NCBI GenBank assembly: GCA_027081505.1
Contig: JALWKK010000102.1
Location: 17,342 to 81,341 of the forward strand
DNA: 64,000 nt
Direction: 5' to 3'
Source of the DNA: Flavobacteriaceae bacterium
GTDB taxonomy: Bacteria; Bacteroidota; Bacteroidia; Flavobacteriales; Flavobacteriaceae
Part shown: positions 26,853 to 34,760 of the stretch, one piece after another
Layout of the letters: every line of letters starts with the position of its first letter
Position numbering within the stretch: the first letter of the stretch is position 1
Notes under the pieces: generated by a model
Database searches by the model: none
What the model was told of the DNA's origin: nothing
What the model saw: only the letters and a program-made list of their open reading frames with translations
Position numbers and translations under genes: made by a program

Positions 26853-28266
26853 CCTGTTTGTTGCAATACTATTTGCTTCATCTATGCAAGGGCAAATAAA
26901 TGTAATACAAGATTCAACTCTTACAAAAGAAACAAAAATAATTGAAACGGATACCGTAAAACCTTTTAAGCGTTTTAGAGCAGAAGGAGTAGCAGCCGTA
27001 GTGGGCGAATATGTTATTCTAGACAGCGATATAGATAAAAGTTATTTAGAATTACAGCAACAAGGCATATCTATTGAAGGGATAACCCGTTGCCAGCTTT
27101 TAGGAAAATTAATGGAAGACAAACTCTATGCGCACCAAGCAAAGATAGACAGTCTTTTAGTGTCTGACGAGCAAATTAATGCAAAAATAGAACAACAAAT
27201 AAAATATATGGTATCACAACTTGGAACCGAAGAAAAAGTTGCTCAATTTTATAAAAAAGATAATATACAAGAAGTAAGAAATGATCTTTTTGAAGTAAAT
27301 AAAACCGTTGCACTTGCCAGTCAGATGCAGTCTAAAATAGTCGAAAGTGTTGAAATTACACCGGAAGAAGTTAGAAAGTTTTTTTACAGTTTTCCCGAAG
27401 AAGAACGACCTATTTTTGGTGCAGAAGTCGAGGTAGCCCAGTTGGTTATTGAGCCGGAAATAACCGAAGAAGCCAAACAAAAAGTAATCGATAGACTTAA
27501 TGTACTTCGGAGTGATGTAATAGATAACGGAGCTAGTTTTGCAACCAAAGCCGTTTTGTATTCAAAAGATCCCGGAAGTGCATCAAAAGGAGGATTAATT
27601 GAAGGAATTACTCGCGATGCCCCTTTCGCAAAAGAGTTTAAAGACCATGCTTTTTCTTTATTAGAAGGAGAAGTTAGCGAACCTTTTGAAACCCAATTTG
27701 GTATTCATATATTATATGTAGAAAGAATAAGAGGTCAAGCAGTAGATGTAAGGCATATTTTATTATTTCCCGAAGTTTCGGAAAAATCGGTTAAACAAGC
27801 ACGTGCAAAATTAGATAGTATTCGAACCAAGATAATCAATAAAGAAATAACCTTCGCAGATGCCGCAAAACGCTATTCAACAGACAAAGAAACACGTAAT
27901 AACGGCGGACAACTGGTAAATCCCGTTAATCTCGATACAAGTTTTGATTTAACAAAAATGGATCCCGAACTTGGAGCGCAAGTTTATAACCTACAAAAAG
28001 GCGATGTTTCCGAAATTTTACAAGAAAGAGATTATGCCGGTAGAATAAAATTTAAAATTCTAACCGTAACAAAACGACACGACGAACATCCTGCAGATTT
28101 CGTTAAAGATTATGAAAAAGTGAAAGAATTGGCACTAAAACAAAAACAAATTAAAGCTATTGAAGAATGGCAAAACAAAACAATAAAAAACACTTTTGTC
28201 CAAGTAAATAACGAATTTCGTGATTGCGATTTTACCGGTAATTGGTTAAAAAAAGGAGAAAATTAA
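26809..28266 (+). CDS. surA: SurA-type peptidyl-prolyl isomerase
   Basis: This 485-residue periplasmic protein has a signal peptide within the first 30 residues (LSSLFVAILFASSMQG). The SurA N-domain starts at VAAVVGEYVILDSDIDKSYLELQQQGI, a highly typical SurA beginning. Two parvulin domains follow: VEVAQLVIEP...KGGLIEG...TQFGIHILYVERI and VRHILLFPE...NGGQLVNP...GRIKFKILTV. It closes the three-gene folding operon and is followed after 26 bases by a MoxR ATPase, a neighbourhood common in flavobacteria. The start overlaps the preceding gene; no later ATG preserves the signal peptide. Confidence 0.92.
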   Translation: MHLKIKNLKFTHLSSLFVAILFASSMQGQINVIQDSTLTKETKIIETDTVKPFKRFRAEGVAAVVGEYVILDSDIDKSYLELQQQGISIEGITRCQLLGKLMEDKLYAHQAKIDSLLVSDEQINAKIEQQIKYMVSQLGTEEKVAQFYKKDNIQEVRNDLFEVNKTVALASQMQSKIVESVEITPEEVRKFFYSFPEEERPIFGAEVEVAQLVIEPEITEEAKQKVIDRLNVLRSDVIDNGASFATKAVLYSKDPGSASKGGLIEGITRDAPFAKEFKDHAFSLLEGEVSEPFETQFGIHILYVERIRGQAVDVRHILLFPEVSEKSVKQARAKLDSIRTKIINKEITFADAAKRYSTDKETRNNGGQLVNPVNLDTSFDLTKMDPELGAQVYNLQKGDVSEILQERDYAGRIKFKILTVTKRHDEHPADFVKDYEKVKELALKQKQIKAIEEWQNKTIKNTFVQVNNEFRDCDFTGNWLKKGEN

Positions 28267-28292
28267 TACCTCACAAATAATACAGAATAACT

Positions 28293-29246
28293 ATGTCAGA
28301 CGTTGAAGCCATAAAACAATTAGTTACAAAATATAAAAATCTTCGACAAGAAATAAAAAAAATCATTGTAGGGCAAGATCAAGTCGTAGAACAAGTGTTA
28401 CTTGCTATTTTTTCCGGTGGTCATGCACTTTTAATCGGTGTACCCGGTTTGGCAAAAACATTACTTATAAATACCGTTGCTCAAACTTTAGGATTAGATT
28501 TTAAACGTATCCAATTCACACCCGATCTAATGCCCAGTGATATTCTAGGTTCCGAAATATTGGACAATAACAGAGAATTCAAATTTATAAAAGGACCTAT
28601 TTTTGCTAACATTATTCTGGCAGACGAAATTAACCGAACACCACCCAAAACGCAAGCAGCACTCCTTGAGGCTATGCAAGAAAAGTCGGTAACCATTGGC
28701 GGGCAAAATCACAAATTAGCACAGCCTTATTTTGTGCTGGCAACTCAAAACCCAATAGAACAAGAAGGTACTTACCCGTTACCCGAAGCACAATTAGACC
28801 GGTTTATGTTTGCTATTAACTTAGATTATCCAAGTTTTAGTGAAGAAGTAGAAGTCGTAAAAGCAACCACCGTAGGTGCAAATCCAAAAGTGAACGTCCT
28901 TTTTACTGCAGAAGAAATAATAAATTATCAACAGTTAATTAAAAAAATTCCGGTTGCAGACAATGTAATTGAATATGCCGTTACTTTGGTAGGAAAAACA
29001 AGACCAAAAAGTCCGGCTGCACCCGAAATAGTAAAAAAATATATAGATTGGGGAGCAGGACCAAGAGCATCACAAAATCTTATTTTAAGCGCAAAAGCAA
29101 ATGCCGCATTGCACGGAAAATTTTCGCCCGATATCGAAGATGTTCAAAAAGTTGCATTTGGTATTCTTCGGCATCGTTTAATAAAAAATTACAAAGCCGA
29201 AGCAGAGGGGCTTACTATTGAAGAAATCATTAAAAGTTTATTTTAG
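28293..29246 (+). CDS. MoxR-family AAA+ ATPase
   Basis: This 317-residue cytoplasmic AAA+ protein has Walker A LLIGVPGLAKTLLIN, Walker B NIILADEINRTPPKTQAALLEAM and sensor region YFVLATQNPIEQEGTYPLPEAQLDRFMF, all diagnostic of MoxR. MoxR ATPases act as chaperones that insert cofactors or mature enzymes, usually together with DUF58 and von Willebrand factor proteins. Those partners are not present downstream here, only a repeat-filled gap. Its position directly after surA suggests transcription with the folding operon. Confidence 0.94.
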   Translation: MSDVEAIKQLVTKYKNLRQEIKKIIVGQDQVVEQVLLAIFSGGHALLIGVPGLAKTLLINTVAQTLGLDFKRIQFTPDLMPSDILGSEILDNNREFKFIKGPIFANIILADEINRTPPKTQAALLEAMQEKSVTIGGQNHKLAQPYFVLATQNPIEQEGTYPLPEAQLDRFMFAINLDYPSFSEEVEVVKATTVGANPKVNVLFTAEEIINYQQLIKKIPVADNVIEYAVTLVGKTRPKSPAAPEIVKKYIDWGAGPRASQNLILSAKANAALHGKFSPDIEDVQKVAFGILRHRLIKNYKAEAEGLTIEEIIKSLF

Positions 29247-29470
29247 GAACACCTGCAAAATTCAGGGTTAAGAATTCAGAGTTAATCATTAATCATAAAT
29301 CGAGAAAATCGTCAGTGGGCAGTTTTCAGTCGTGTTTCGTGAGTAGTGAGTCGTGTTTCGTGAGTCGAAAAATAGTTAGCAGTATTCAGTAGGCAGTCTT
29401 CAGTTGGCAGTAGGCAGTTTCAATCCTCAATTCCAAACCCCTAATCCTCATCAACTCACCACCTAATTCC
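29247..29470. repeat. Cluster of short direct repeats in a gene-free gap
   Basis: A perfect 17-bp direct repeat AGTCGTGTTTCGTGAGT lies at 29328-29344 and 29349-29365. CAGTNGGCAGT occurs four times (29313, 29387, 29401, 29408). Related CAGTNTTCAGT and ATTCAG strings surround them, and AATCCTCA/CCTCAAT strings follow. No coding frame is credible. The base composition is richer in GT/AC strings than the neighbouring DNA. Confidence 0.75.
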
Positions 29471-29501
29471 TCAATCCCACTTTATTCGGTATAAATACTT
29501 C

Positions 29502-29532
29502 TTTGTAACTCAATGTGCAATTAGTATCTTTG
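29502..29532 (+). promoter_or_regulatory. Bacteroidota promoter of ffh
   Basis: TTTG (29502-29505), 19 bases, TATCTTTG (29525-29532). This is an exact consensus match with ideal spacing, 48 bases before the ffh start codon. Confidence 0.8.
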
Positions 29533-29580
29533 TAGTAAATTCTATATTTTCAATTGAAGAATTAAAATACTATATACAAT

Positions 29581-30909
29581 ATGTTCGATAATTTAAGTGA
29601 TAAATTAGACAAAGCACTTCATGTACTAAAAGGACACGGAAGCATTACCGAAGTAAATGTAGCCGAAACACTAAAAGAAGTGAGAAGAGCGCTATTAGAC
29701 GCCGATGTTAACTTCAAAATTGCAAAAGATTTTACCAACAAAGTAAAAGAAAAAGCGCTGGGACAAAACGTACTTACTACACTACATCCCGGGCAGTTAA
29801 TGGTAAAATTGGTAAAAGACGAGCTAACCCAATTAATGGGTGGAGAGACGGCTGGAATTAACCTTAGCGGAAATCCAACGGTTATTCTTATGGCAGGTTT
29901 GCAAGGAAGTGGTAAAACTACTTTTTCAGGAAAATTGGCTAACTTTCTAAAAACCAAAAAATCTAAAAAACCATTACTGGTAGCTTGTGATGTGTACAGA
30001 CCCGCAGCGATAAATCAATTGCACGTAGTTGGCGACCAAATTGGTGTAACGGTTTTTAGTGAAGAAGGTAATAAAAATCCGGTTGAGATTGCAACAAAAG
30101 CCATAGAATATGCAAAGCAAAACGGTTTTAACGCTGTCATTATAGATACCGCCGGACGATTGGCTGTAGATGAAGAAATGATGACCGAAATTGCCAACAT
30201 TCACCAAGCTGTAAAACCGCACGAAACCTTATTTGTAGTAGATGCAATGACGGGTCAAGATGCTGTAAATACGGCAAAAGCATTTAACGATAAACTTAAC
30301 TTTGAAGGAGTTGTTCTTACAAAATTAGATGGAGATACGCGAGGAGGAGCTGCCTTATCTATAAGAACGGTTGTAAGTAAACCCATTAAGTTTGTTGGTA
30401 CTGGCGAAAAAATGGACGCAATAGATGTATTTCATCCTTCCCGTATGGCAGAACGAATTTTGGGTATGGGCGATGTGGTTTCATTAGTAGAAAGAGCGCA
30501 AGAACAATTTGATGAAGAAGAAGCACGAAAACTTCAAAAGAAAATAGCCAAAAATCAATTCGGGTTTGATGATTTCTTAAAACAAATCCAACAAGTTAAA
30601 AAAATGGGAAACATGAAAGACCTTATTGGTATGATTCCCGGTGCAGGAAAAGCACTAAAAGGTGTAGATATAGATGACGATGCTTTTAAAGGAATAGAAG
30701 CAATTATTCATTCTATGACTCCCGAAGAGCGCACAAAACCCGCCATTATTAATGCCAGCCGAAAAAAACGAATTAGTAAGGGAAGCGGAACTTCCGTGCA
30801 AGAAGTAAACCAACTGCTAAAACAGTTTAACCAAATGAGTAAAATGATGAAAATGATGCAAGGAGGTGGCGGAAAAAAAATGATGCAGATGTTGGGAAAA
30901 ATGAGATAG
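29581..30909 (+). CDS. ffh: Signal recognition particle protein Ffh (SRP54)
   Basis: This GTPase of 442 residues binds signal sequences and 4.5S RNA and delivers ribosomes to FtsY at the membrane. It has an N-domain (MFDNLSDKLDKALHVLKGHG), a G-domain with P-loop MAGLQGSGKTTFSGKLA, DTAGRLAVDEEMM and TKLDGDTRGGAAL, and a methionine-rich M-domain (KMGNMKDLIGMIPG through the C-terminal MMKMMQGGGGKKMMQ) with the SKGSGTSVQEVNQLLKQF RNA-binding helix. It has its own promoter and is followed after 59 bases by folD. Confidence 0.97.
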   Translation: MFDNLSDKLDKALHVLKGHGSITEVNVAETLKEVRRALLDADVNFKIAKDFTNKVKEKALGQNVLTTLHPGQLMVKLVKDELTQLMGGETAGINLSGNPTVILMAGLQGSGKTTFSGKLANFLKTKKSKKPLLVACDVYRPAAINQLHVVGDQIGVTVFSEEGNKNPVEIATKAIEYAKQNGFNAVIIDTAGRLAVDEEMMTEIANIHQAVKPHETLFVVDAMTGQDAVNTAKAFNDKLNFEGVVLTKLDGDTRGGAALSIRTVVSKPIKFVGTGEKMDAIDVFHPSRMAERILGMGDVVSLVERAQEQFDEEEARKLQKKIAKNQFGFDDFLKQIQQVKKMGNMKDLIGMIPGAGKALKGVDIDDDAFKGIEAIIHSMTPEERTKPAIINASRKKRISKGSGTSVQEVNQLLKQFNQMSKMMKMMQGGGGKKMMQMLGKMR

Positions 30910-30968
30910 TTTTATATTGAATTTTTTTACCAAAATTAAAACAAACCCACCAACTAAGACCAAAATAA

Positions 30969-31853
30969 ATGATACTACTCGACGGAAAAAAAATAAGCAA
31001 CCAGATAAAAGACGAAATAAGCCAAGAAGTTACTGTTTTAAAACAACAAGGCAAGCGTACACCGCATTTGGCTGCTGTTTTAGTGGGAAATGACGGCGCC
31101 AGTCTTACCTATGTAGGCAGCAAAGTAAAAGCTTGCGAAAGAGTAGGATTTACATCTTCATTAATACATCTTCCGAAAAACACAACCGAAGAAAATTTGC
31201 TTTTAAAAATAGACGAATTAAATAACGATGACACGCTTGATGGCTTTATAGTACAACTACCTTTGCCCAAACATATTGACGAGCAAAAAGTATTGCTAGC
31301 CGTAAACCCCAAAAAAGATGTAGATGGTTTTCATCCCGAAAATTTTGGACGAATGGCTCTCGATATGGAAAGCTACATTCCCGCAACTCCTTTTGGAATT
31401 ATGGAAATGTTAAAACGCTATAAGGTAGAAACCTCCGGAAAACACACCGTAGTAATTGGACGTAGCCATATAGTAGGAAGACCAATGAGCATCTTGATGA
31501 GCCAAAAAGGAATAGACAGTACCGTAACGCTTACCCACAGCCGAACTAAAAATTTAGCAGACATTACCAGACAAGCCGATATTATTATTATTGCGCTGGG
31601 TAAACCCGAATTTTTAACCGGTGATATGGTAAAAAAAGGAGTAACTGTGATAGATGTAGGAATTACAAGAGTACCGGATGACACTAAAGCAAAAGGATAC
31701 ACCATAAAAGGAGATGTAGATTTTGACAGCGTAAGCAGAAAAGCAGATTTTCTTACACCGGTTCCCGGTGGAGTAGGACCTATGACAATTGCGATGTTAT
31801 TAAAAAACACACTTATAGCCAGACAACGACAACTAAAAGAAAATAGAGAATAA
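30969..31853 (+). CDS. folD: FolD, methylene-THF dehydrogenase/cyclohydrolase
   Basis: This bifunctional cytoplasmic enzyme interconverts methylene-, methenyl- and formyl-tetrahydrofolate. The 294-residue protein has catalytic Lys52 in YVGSK, the GFIVQLPLPKHID and KDVDGFHPEN folate-binding segments, the NADP site VIGRSHIVGRPMSILM and the C-terminal signature TPVPGGVGPMTIAMLL. It lies downstream of ffh and 23 bases before nrnA; co-transcription with ffh is plausible but not needed. Confidence 0.97.
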   Translation: MILLDGKKISNQIKDEISQEVTVLKQQGKRTPHLAAVLVGNDGASLTYVGSKVKACERVGFTSSLIHLPKNTTEENLLLKIDELNNDDTLDGFIVQLPLPKHIDEQKVLLAVNPKKDVDGFHPENFGRMALDMESYIPATPFGIMEMLKRYKVETSGKHTVVIGRSHIVGRPMSILMSQKGIDSTVTLTHSRTKNLADITRQADIIIIALGKPEFLTGDMVKKGVTVIDVGITRVPDDTKAKGYTIKGDVDFDSVSRKADFLTPVPGGVGPMTIAMLLKNTLIARQRQLKENRE

Positions 31854-31876
31854 ATTCACAAACCACTAACAATTTA

Positions 31877-32899
31877 ATGACCACACAACAAATAAAGCAA
31901 ATAAAAACCCTTCTTTCTCAACCCAAAAATATTGTTGTTGTCGGACATAAAAATCCGGATGGTGATGCCGTAGGTTCTTGTTTGGGATTGTGTAATTTTC
32001 TCAATCAAATAGGGCATCATGCAACAGTAGTTATGCCTAACGATTTCCCCGAATTTTTAAAATGGATACCCGAAGCAGATACCATTGTAAACTTTGAAAA
32101 AAAAACTTCAAAGGTCAGACAATTAATCAACCATGCCGATATTATTTTCACCCTCGATTTTAATGCGCTCAGTCGTACGGGAGATTTAGAACCTTTATTA
32201 GAAAAATCGGAAGCAGATTTTATAATGATAGATCACCACCAAAAACCCGATAATTATGCCATTATTACGTACAGCGATATAACAATGTGTTCTACTTCAC
32301 AAATGGTATTTCAAACCATTGAAGCATTAGACGGAACCAAAAAGATAAATAAAAATATAGCTACGCAATTATACACCGGAATTATGACCGACACCGGCTC
32401 ATTTCGGTATGCTTCAACTACGGCAAAAACACATCAAATTATTGCCAAATTAATTGAAGCGGGAGCTAATAACGCAGAAATACATCAAAATGTCTATGAC
32501 ACAAATACACCGGATAGAATTAAACTGTTGGGAACGGCTTTAAATAATTTGGTGATTCTGTCCGATTATAAAACAGCTTATATTACGCTAACTCAAAAAG
32601 AATTGGATGAGCATAATTTTAAAAAAGGAGATACAGAGGGATTTGTAAATTTTGCGCTTTCAATAAAAGGAATAATTTTTGCCGCAATTTTTATTGAAAA
32701 TAAACAAGAAGGAATTGTTAAAATTTCATTTAGAAGTAAAGGAGATTTTTCGGTTAATGAATTTGCCCGAAACCATTTTAACGGAGGCGGTCATACCAAC
32801 GCAGCCGGAGGAAGAAGTGATACAACCTTACAAAAAACCATCTCAAATTTTATTGCTATCTTGCCGAACTATAAAGATGACCTGCTTAAAAATGTTTAA
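31877..32899 (+). CDS. nrnA: DHH/DHHA1 phosphoesterase, NrnA-like
   Basis: This 340-residue protein has the DHH catalytic motifs GHKNPDGDAVGSC, FTLDFNALSRTGD, MIDHHQKPD and MTDTGSFRYAST, and the DHHA1 substrate motif FNGGGHTNAAGG at the C-terminus. NrnA enzymes degrade nano-RNAs and dephosphorylate 3'-phosphoadenosine 5'-phosphate, clearing short oligonucleotides and a toxic sulfur-assimilation by-product. The stop overlaps the gldI start by 8 bases, so the two are translationally coupled. Confidence 0.92.
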   Translation: MTTQQIKQIKTLLSQPKNIVVVGHKNPDGDAVGSCLGLCNFLNQIGHHATVVMPNDFPEFLKWIPEADTIVNFEKKTSKVRQLINHADIIFTLDFNALSRTGDLEPLLEKSEADFIMIDHHQKPDNYAIITYSDITMCSTSQMVFQTIEALDGTKKINKNIATQLYTGIMTDTGSFRYASTTAKTHQIIAKLIEAGANNAEIHQNVYDTNTPDRIKLLGTALNNLVILSDYKTAYITLTQKELDEHNFKKGDTEGFVNFALSIKGIIFAAIFIENKQEGIVKISFRSKGDFSVNEFARNHFNGGGHTNAAGGRSDTTLQKTISNFIAILPNYKDDLLKNV

Positions 32900-33452
32900 A
32901 TTAATTGTATTTAGTATCGGTATTTTATCTTTGGTTTCCTGCAAAACACCGGAGCCCAGACGACCGGTAACCCATTCGTCCGGTTCCTTTATTAACAAAA
33001 GTGCCGAACGCAACAAAGAAATATACAACCAAGAAGAAATGTTGTTTAAGCAACTAATGAAAAACGATTCGTTACAAACATATTTTGCTTCTCAAAATGG
33101 ATTTTGGTATTATTACAACAAAAAAGATTCTTTAAACAACAAAAAACCTAAAGTAGGAGACACCATAGTTTTTACTTATGATGTTAAACACCTTAACGGA
33201 AAAGTTATACTTTCTGAAGAAGAAGTAGGAGAACAACATTATATTGTAGACAAAACAAACCAAGAATTAATTTCGGGTATTAGAGATGGTATCAAACTAA
33301 TGAAAGAGGGAGAGGTTGTTACCTTTTTATTTCCATCCTATAAAGCATACGGATATTACGGAATAGAAAATAAATTAGGAACAAATATACCCGTACAAAG
33401 CACGGTAACTTTAAAATCAATATCTAAAACTCAAGAAAACAAACAATTATGA
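32892..33452 (+). CDS. gldI: GldI, gliding-associated FKBP-type lipoprotein
   Basis: This 186-residue lipoprotein has the signal MFKLIVFSIGILSLVSC with the lipid cysteine at residue 17. The segment ERNKEIYNQEEMLFKQLMKNDSLQTYFASQNGFWYYYNKKD followed by an FKBP-type domain (VGDTIVFTYDVKHLNGKVI, GIRDGIKLMKEGEVVTFLFPSYKAYGYYG) matches GldI, required for gliding motility and T9SS function in flavobacteria. The frame is open upstream to 32679 inside nrnA, but only the ATG at 32892 gives the lipoprotein signal. It overlaps nrnA at its start and the next PPIase gene by 4 bases (ATGA). Confidence 0.88.
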   Translation: MFKLIVFSIGILSLVSCKTPEPRRPVTHSSGSFINKSAERNKEIYNQEEMLFKQLMKNDSLQTYFASQNGFWYYYNKKDSLNNKKPKVGDTIVFTYDVKHLNGKVILSEEEVGEQHYIVDKTNQELISGIRDGIKLMKEGEVVTFLFPSYKAYGYYGIENKLGTNIPVQSTVTLKSISKTQENKQL

Positions 33453-34555
33453 AAAAAATAGCATTTTTTGCACTTACACTACTTTTATTTATCGGATGTA
33501 AAAGTCGGCAGTATCCGGATTTAAAAGATGGCATTTATGCCGAAGTAAAAACAAACAAAGGAACCTTTGTTTTAAAACTTTATGAGAAAGCTACACCATT
33601 AACAGTAGCCAATTTTGTAGAGCTTGCCGAAGGAACAAATCCAATGATAGACTCTACCTATAAAGGAAAAAAGTTTTACAACGGACTTACTTTTCACAGA
33701 GTAATTAAAGATTTTATGATTCAGGGAGGCGACCCCAAAGGAGATGGAAGCGGAAATCCGGGATATAAATTTCCCGACGAAATTGTAGATTCGTTAAAAT
33801 TTGACAGAAAAGGTCTTCTTGCGATGGCAAATGCGGGTCCTGCAACAAACGGAAGCCAGTTTTTTGTAACATTAAAAGAAACGCCCTGGTTAAACGGTAA
33901 GCATACTATTTTCGGAGAAGTTGTTAAAGGTCAAGAAATAGTTGATTCTATAGGAAGTGTAAAAACGGCAAATCCCGGAAATAAACCTGTTTCTCCAATA
34001 GTAATGGATGAAGTGAACATAATAAATGTTGGTAAAGTAACCGTGCCTTCCTTTAAAGATGAATTGGCGAAAGCCGAAGAAATTCAAAAACAAAAAGAAG
34101 CTAAAAAATTAAAAATGCTTGAAGATGTTGCACAATCTTTTGAAGCCATCAAAGGAGATGCTGAAGAATTAGCATCCGGATTAAAAATGAAATTTATTAA
34201 AACCGGAACCGGTAATAAACCTACAATGGGTTCAAAAGTATTGGTTAATTATGCAGGTTACCTTACTAATGGTAAGTTGTTTGATTCTAATATTCCGGAA
34301 GTAGCCAAAAAATATGATGTTTTTGACCAGCGTAGGCAATCTGCCGGTGGATATGCTCCGGTTCCAATGGATTATAGCAAGGACGCACAATTAATTCCCG
34401 GATTTAAAGAAGCTCTTTTACGTATGAAAATCGGCGATAAAGCCGTGGTATTTATGCCTTCACATCTTGCATATGGCGAAAGAGGAGCCGGAGGTGTAAT
34501 ACCTCCCAATGCCGATTTAATTTTTGAACTTGAGATTGTAGGAGAACAAAAATAA
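33449..34555 (+). CDS. Cyclophilin-FKBP fusion lipoprotein
   Basis: This 368-residue envelope lipoprotein (lipobox LLLFIGC, cysteine near residue 17) joins two unrelated prolyl isomerase folds. The N-terminal cyclophilin (about 30-195) has YNGLTFHRVIKDFMIQGGDPKGDG, MANAGPATNGSQFFVTL and LNGKHTIFGEV. A charged helical linker (about 205-245) leads to a C-terminal FKBP domain (about 250-368) with VLVNYAGYLTNGKLFDSN, PGFKEALLRMKIGDKAVVFMPSHLAYG and IPPNADLIFELEIV. It is coupled to gldI by a 4-base overlap, so both are probably made together as periplasm-facing folding helpers for exported proteins. Confidence 0.93.
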   Translation: MKKIAFFALTLLLFIGCKSRQYPDLKDGIYAEVKTNKGTFVLKLYEKATPLTVANFVELAEGTNPMIDSTYKGKKFYNGLTFHRVIKDFMIQGGDPKGDGSGNPGYKFPDEIVDSLKFDRKGLLAMANAGPATNGSQFFVTLKETPWLNGKHTIFGEVVKGQEIVDSIGSVKTANPGNKPVSPIVMDEVNIINVGKVTVPSFKDELAKAEEIQKQKEAKKLKMLEDVAQSFEAIKGDAEELASGLKMKFIKTGTGNKPTMGSKVLVNYAGYLTNGKLFDSNIPEVAKKYDVFDQRRQSAGGYAPVPMDYSKDAQLIPGFKEALLRMKIGDKAVVFMPSHLAYGERGAGGVIPPNADLIFELEIVGEQK

Positions 34556-34597
34556 ATCCGTCGATAATACATTTCAAATTATTATTTCAAAATAACA

Positions 34598-34645
34598 GAC
34601 CTATTAGGTTTTCCGCCTTAGACGGAAAACCTAATAGGTCTTTTT
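34598..34645 (+). terminator. 18-bp perfect hairpin terminator after the PPIase gene
   Basis: GACCTATTAGGTTTTCCG (34598-34615) pairs without mismatch with CGGAAAACCTAATAGGTC (34623-34640), followed by TTTTT. The stem is unusually long for a simple terminator and contains the internal palindrome CCTATTAGG; it could be a repetitive palindromic element used as a terminator. Confidence 0.85.
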
Positions 34646-34760
34646 GATTATTTGAGTTTCACAGAAACAAAAACATTTTAATTTTTGTGTAAGATACTAG
34701 CTACGTTCTATAAAAAAAAAATCTTGGTACGCTTTATAATATTGATTTTTGATTTTAGTG

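Noticed and set aside
32679-32891. An extended start for gldI inside nrnA
   Set aside because: The extra 71 residues are an out-of-frame reading of conserved nrnA codons, and only the ATG at 32892 gives a lipoprotein signal.
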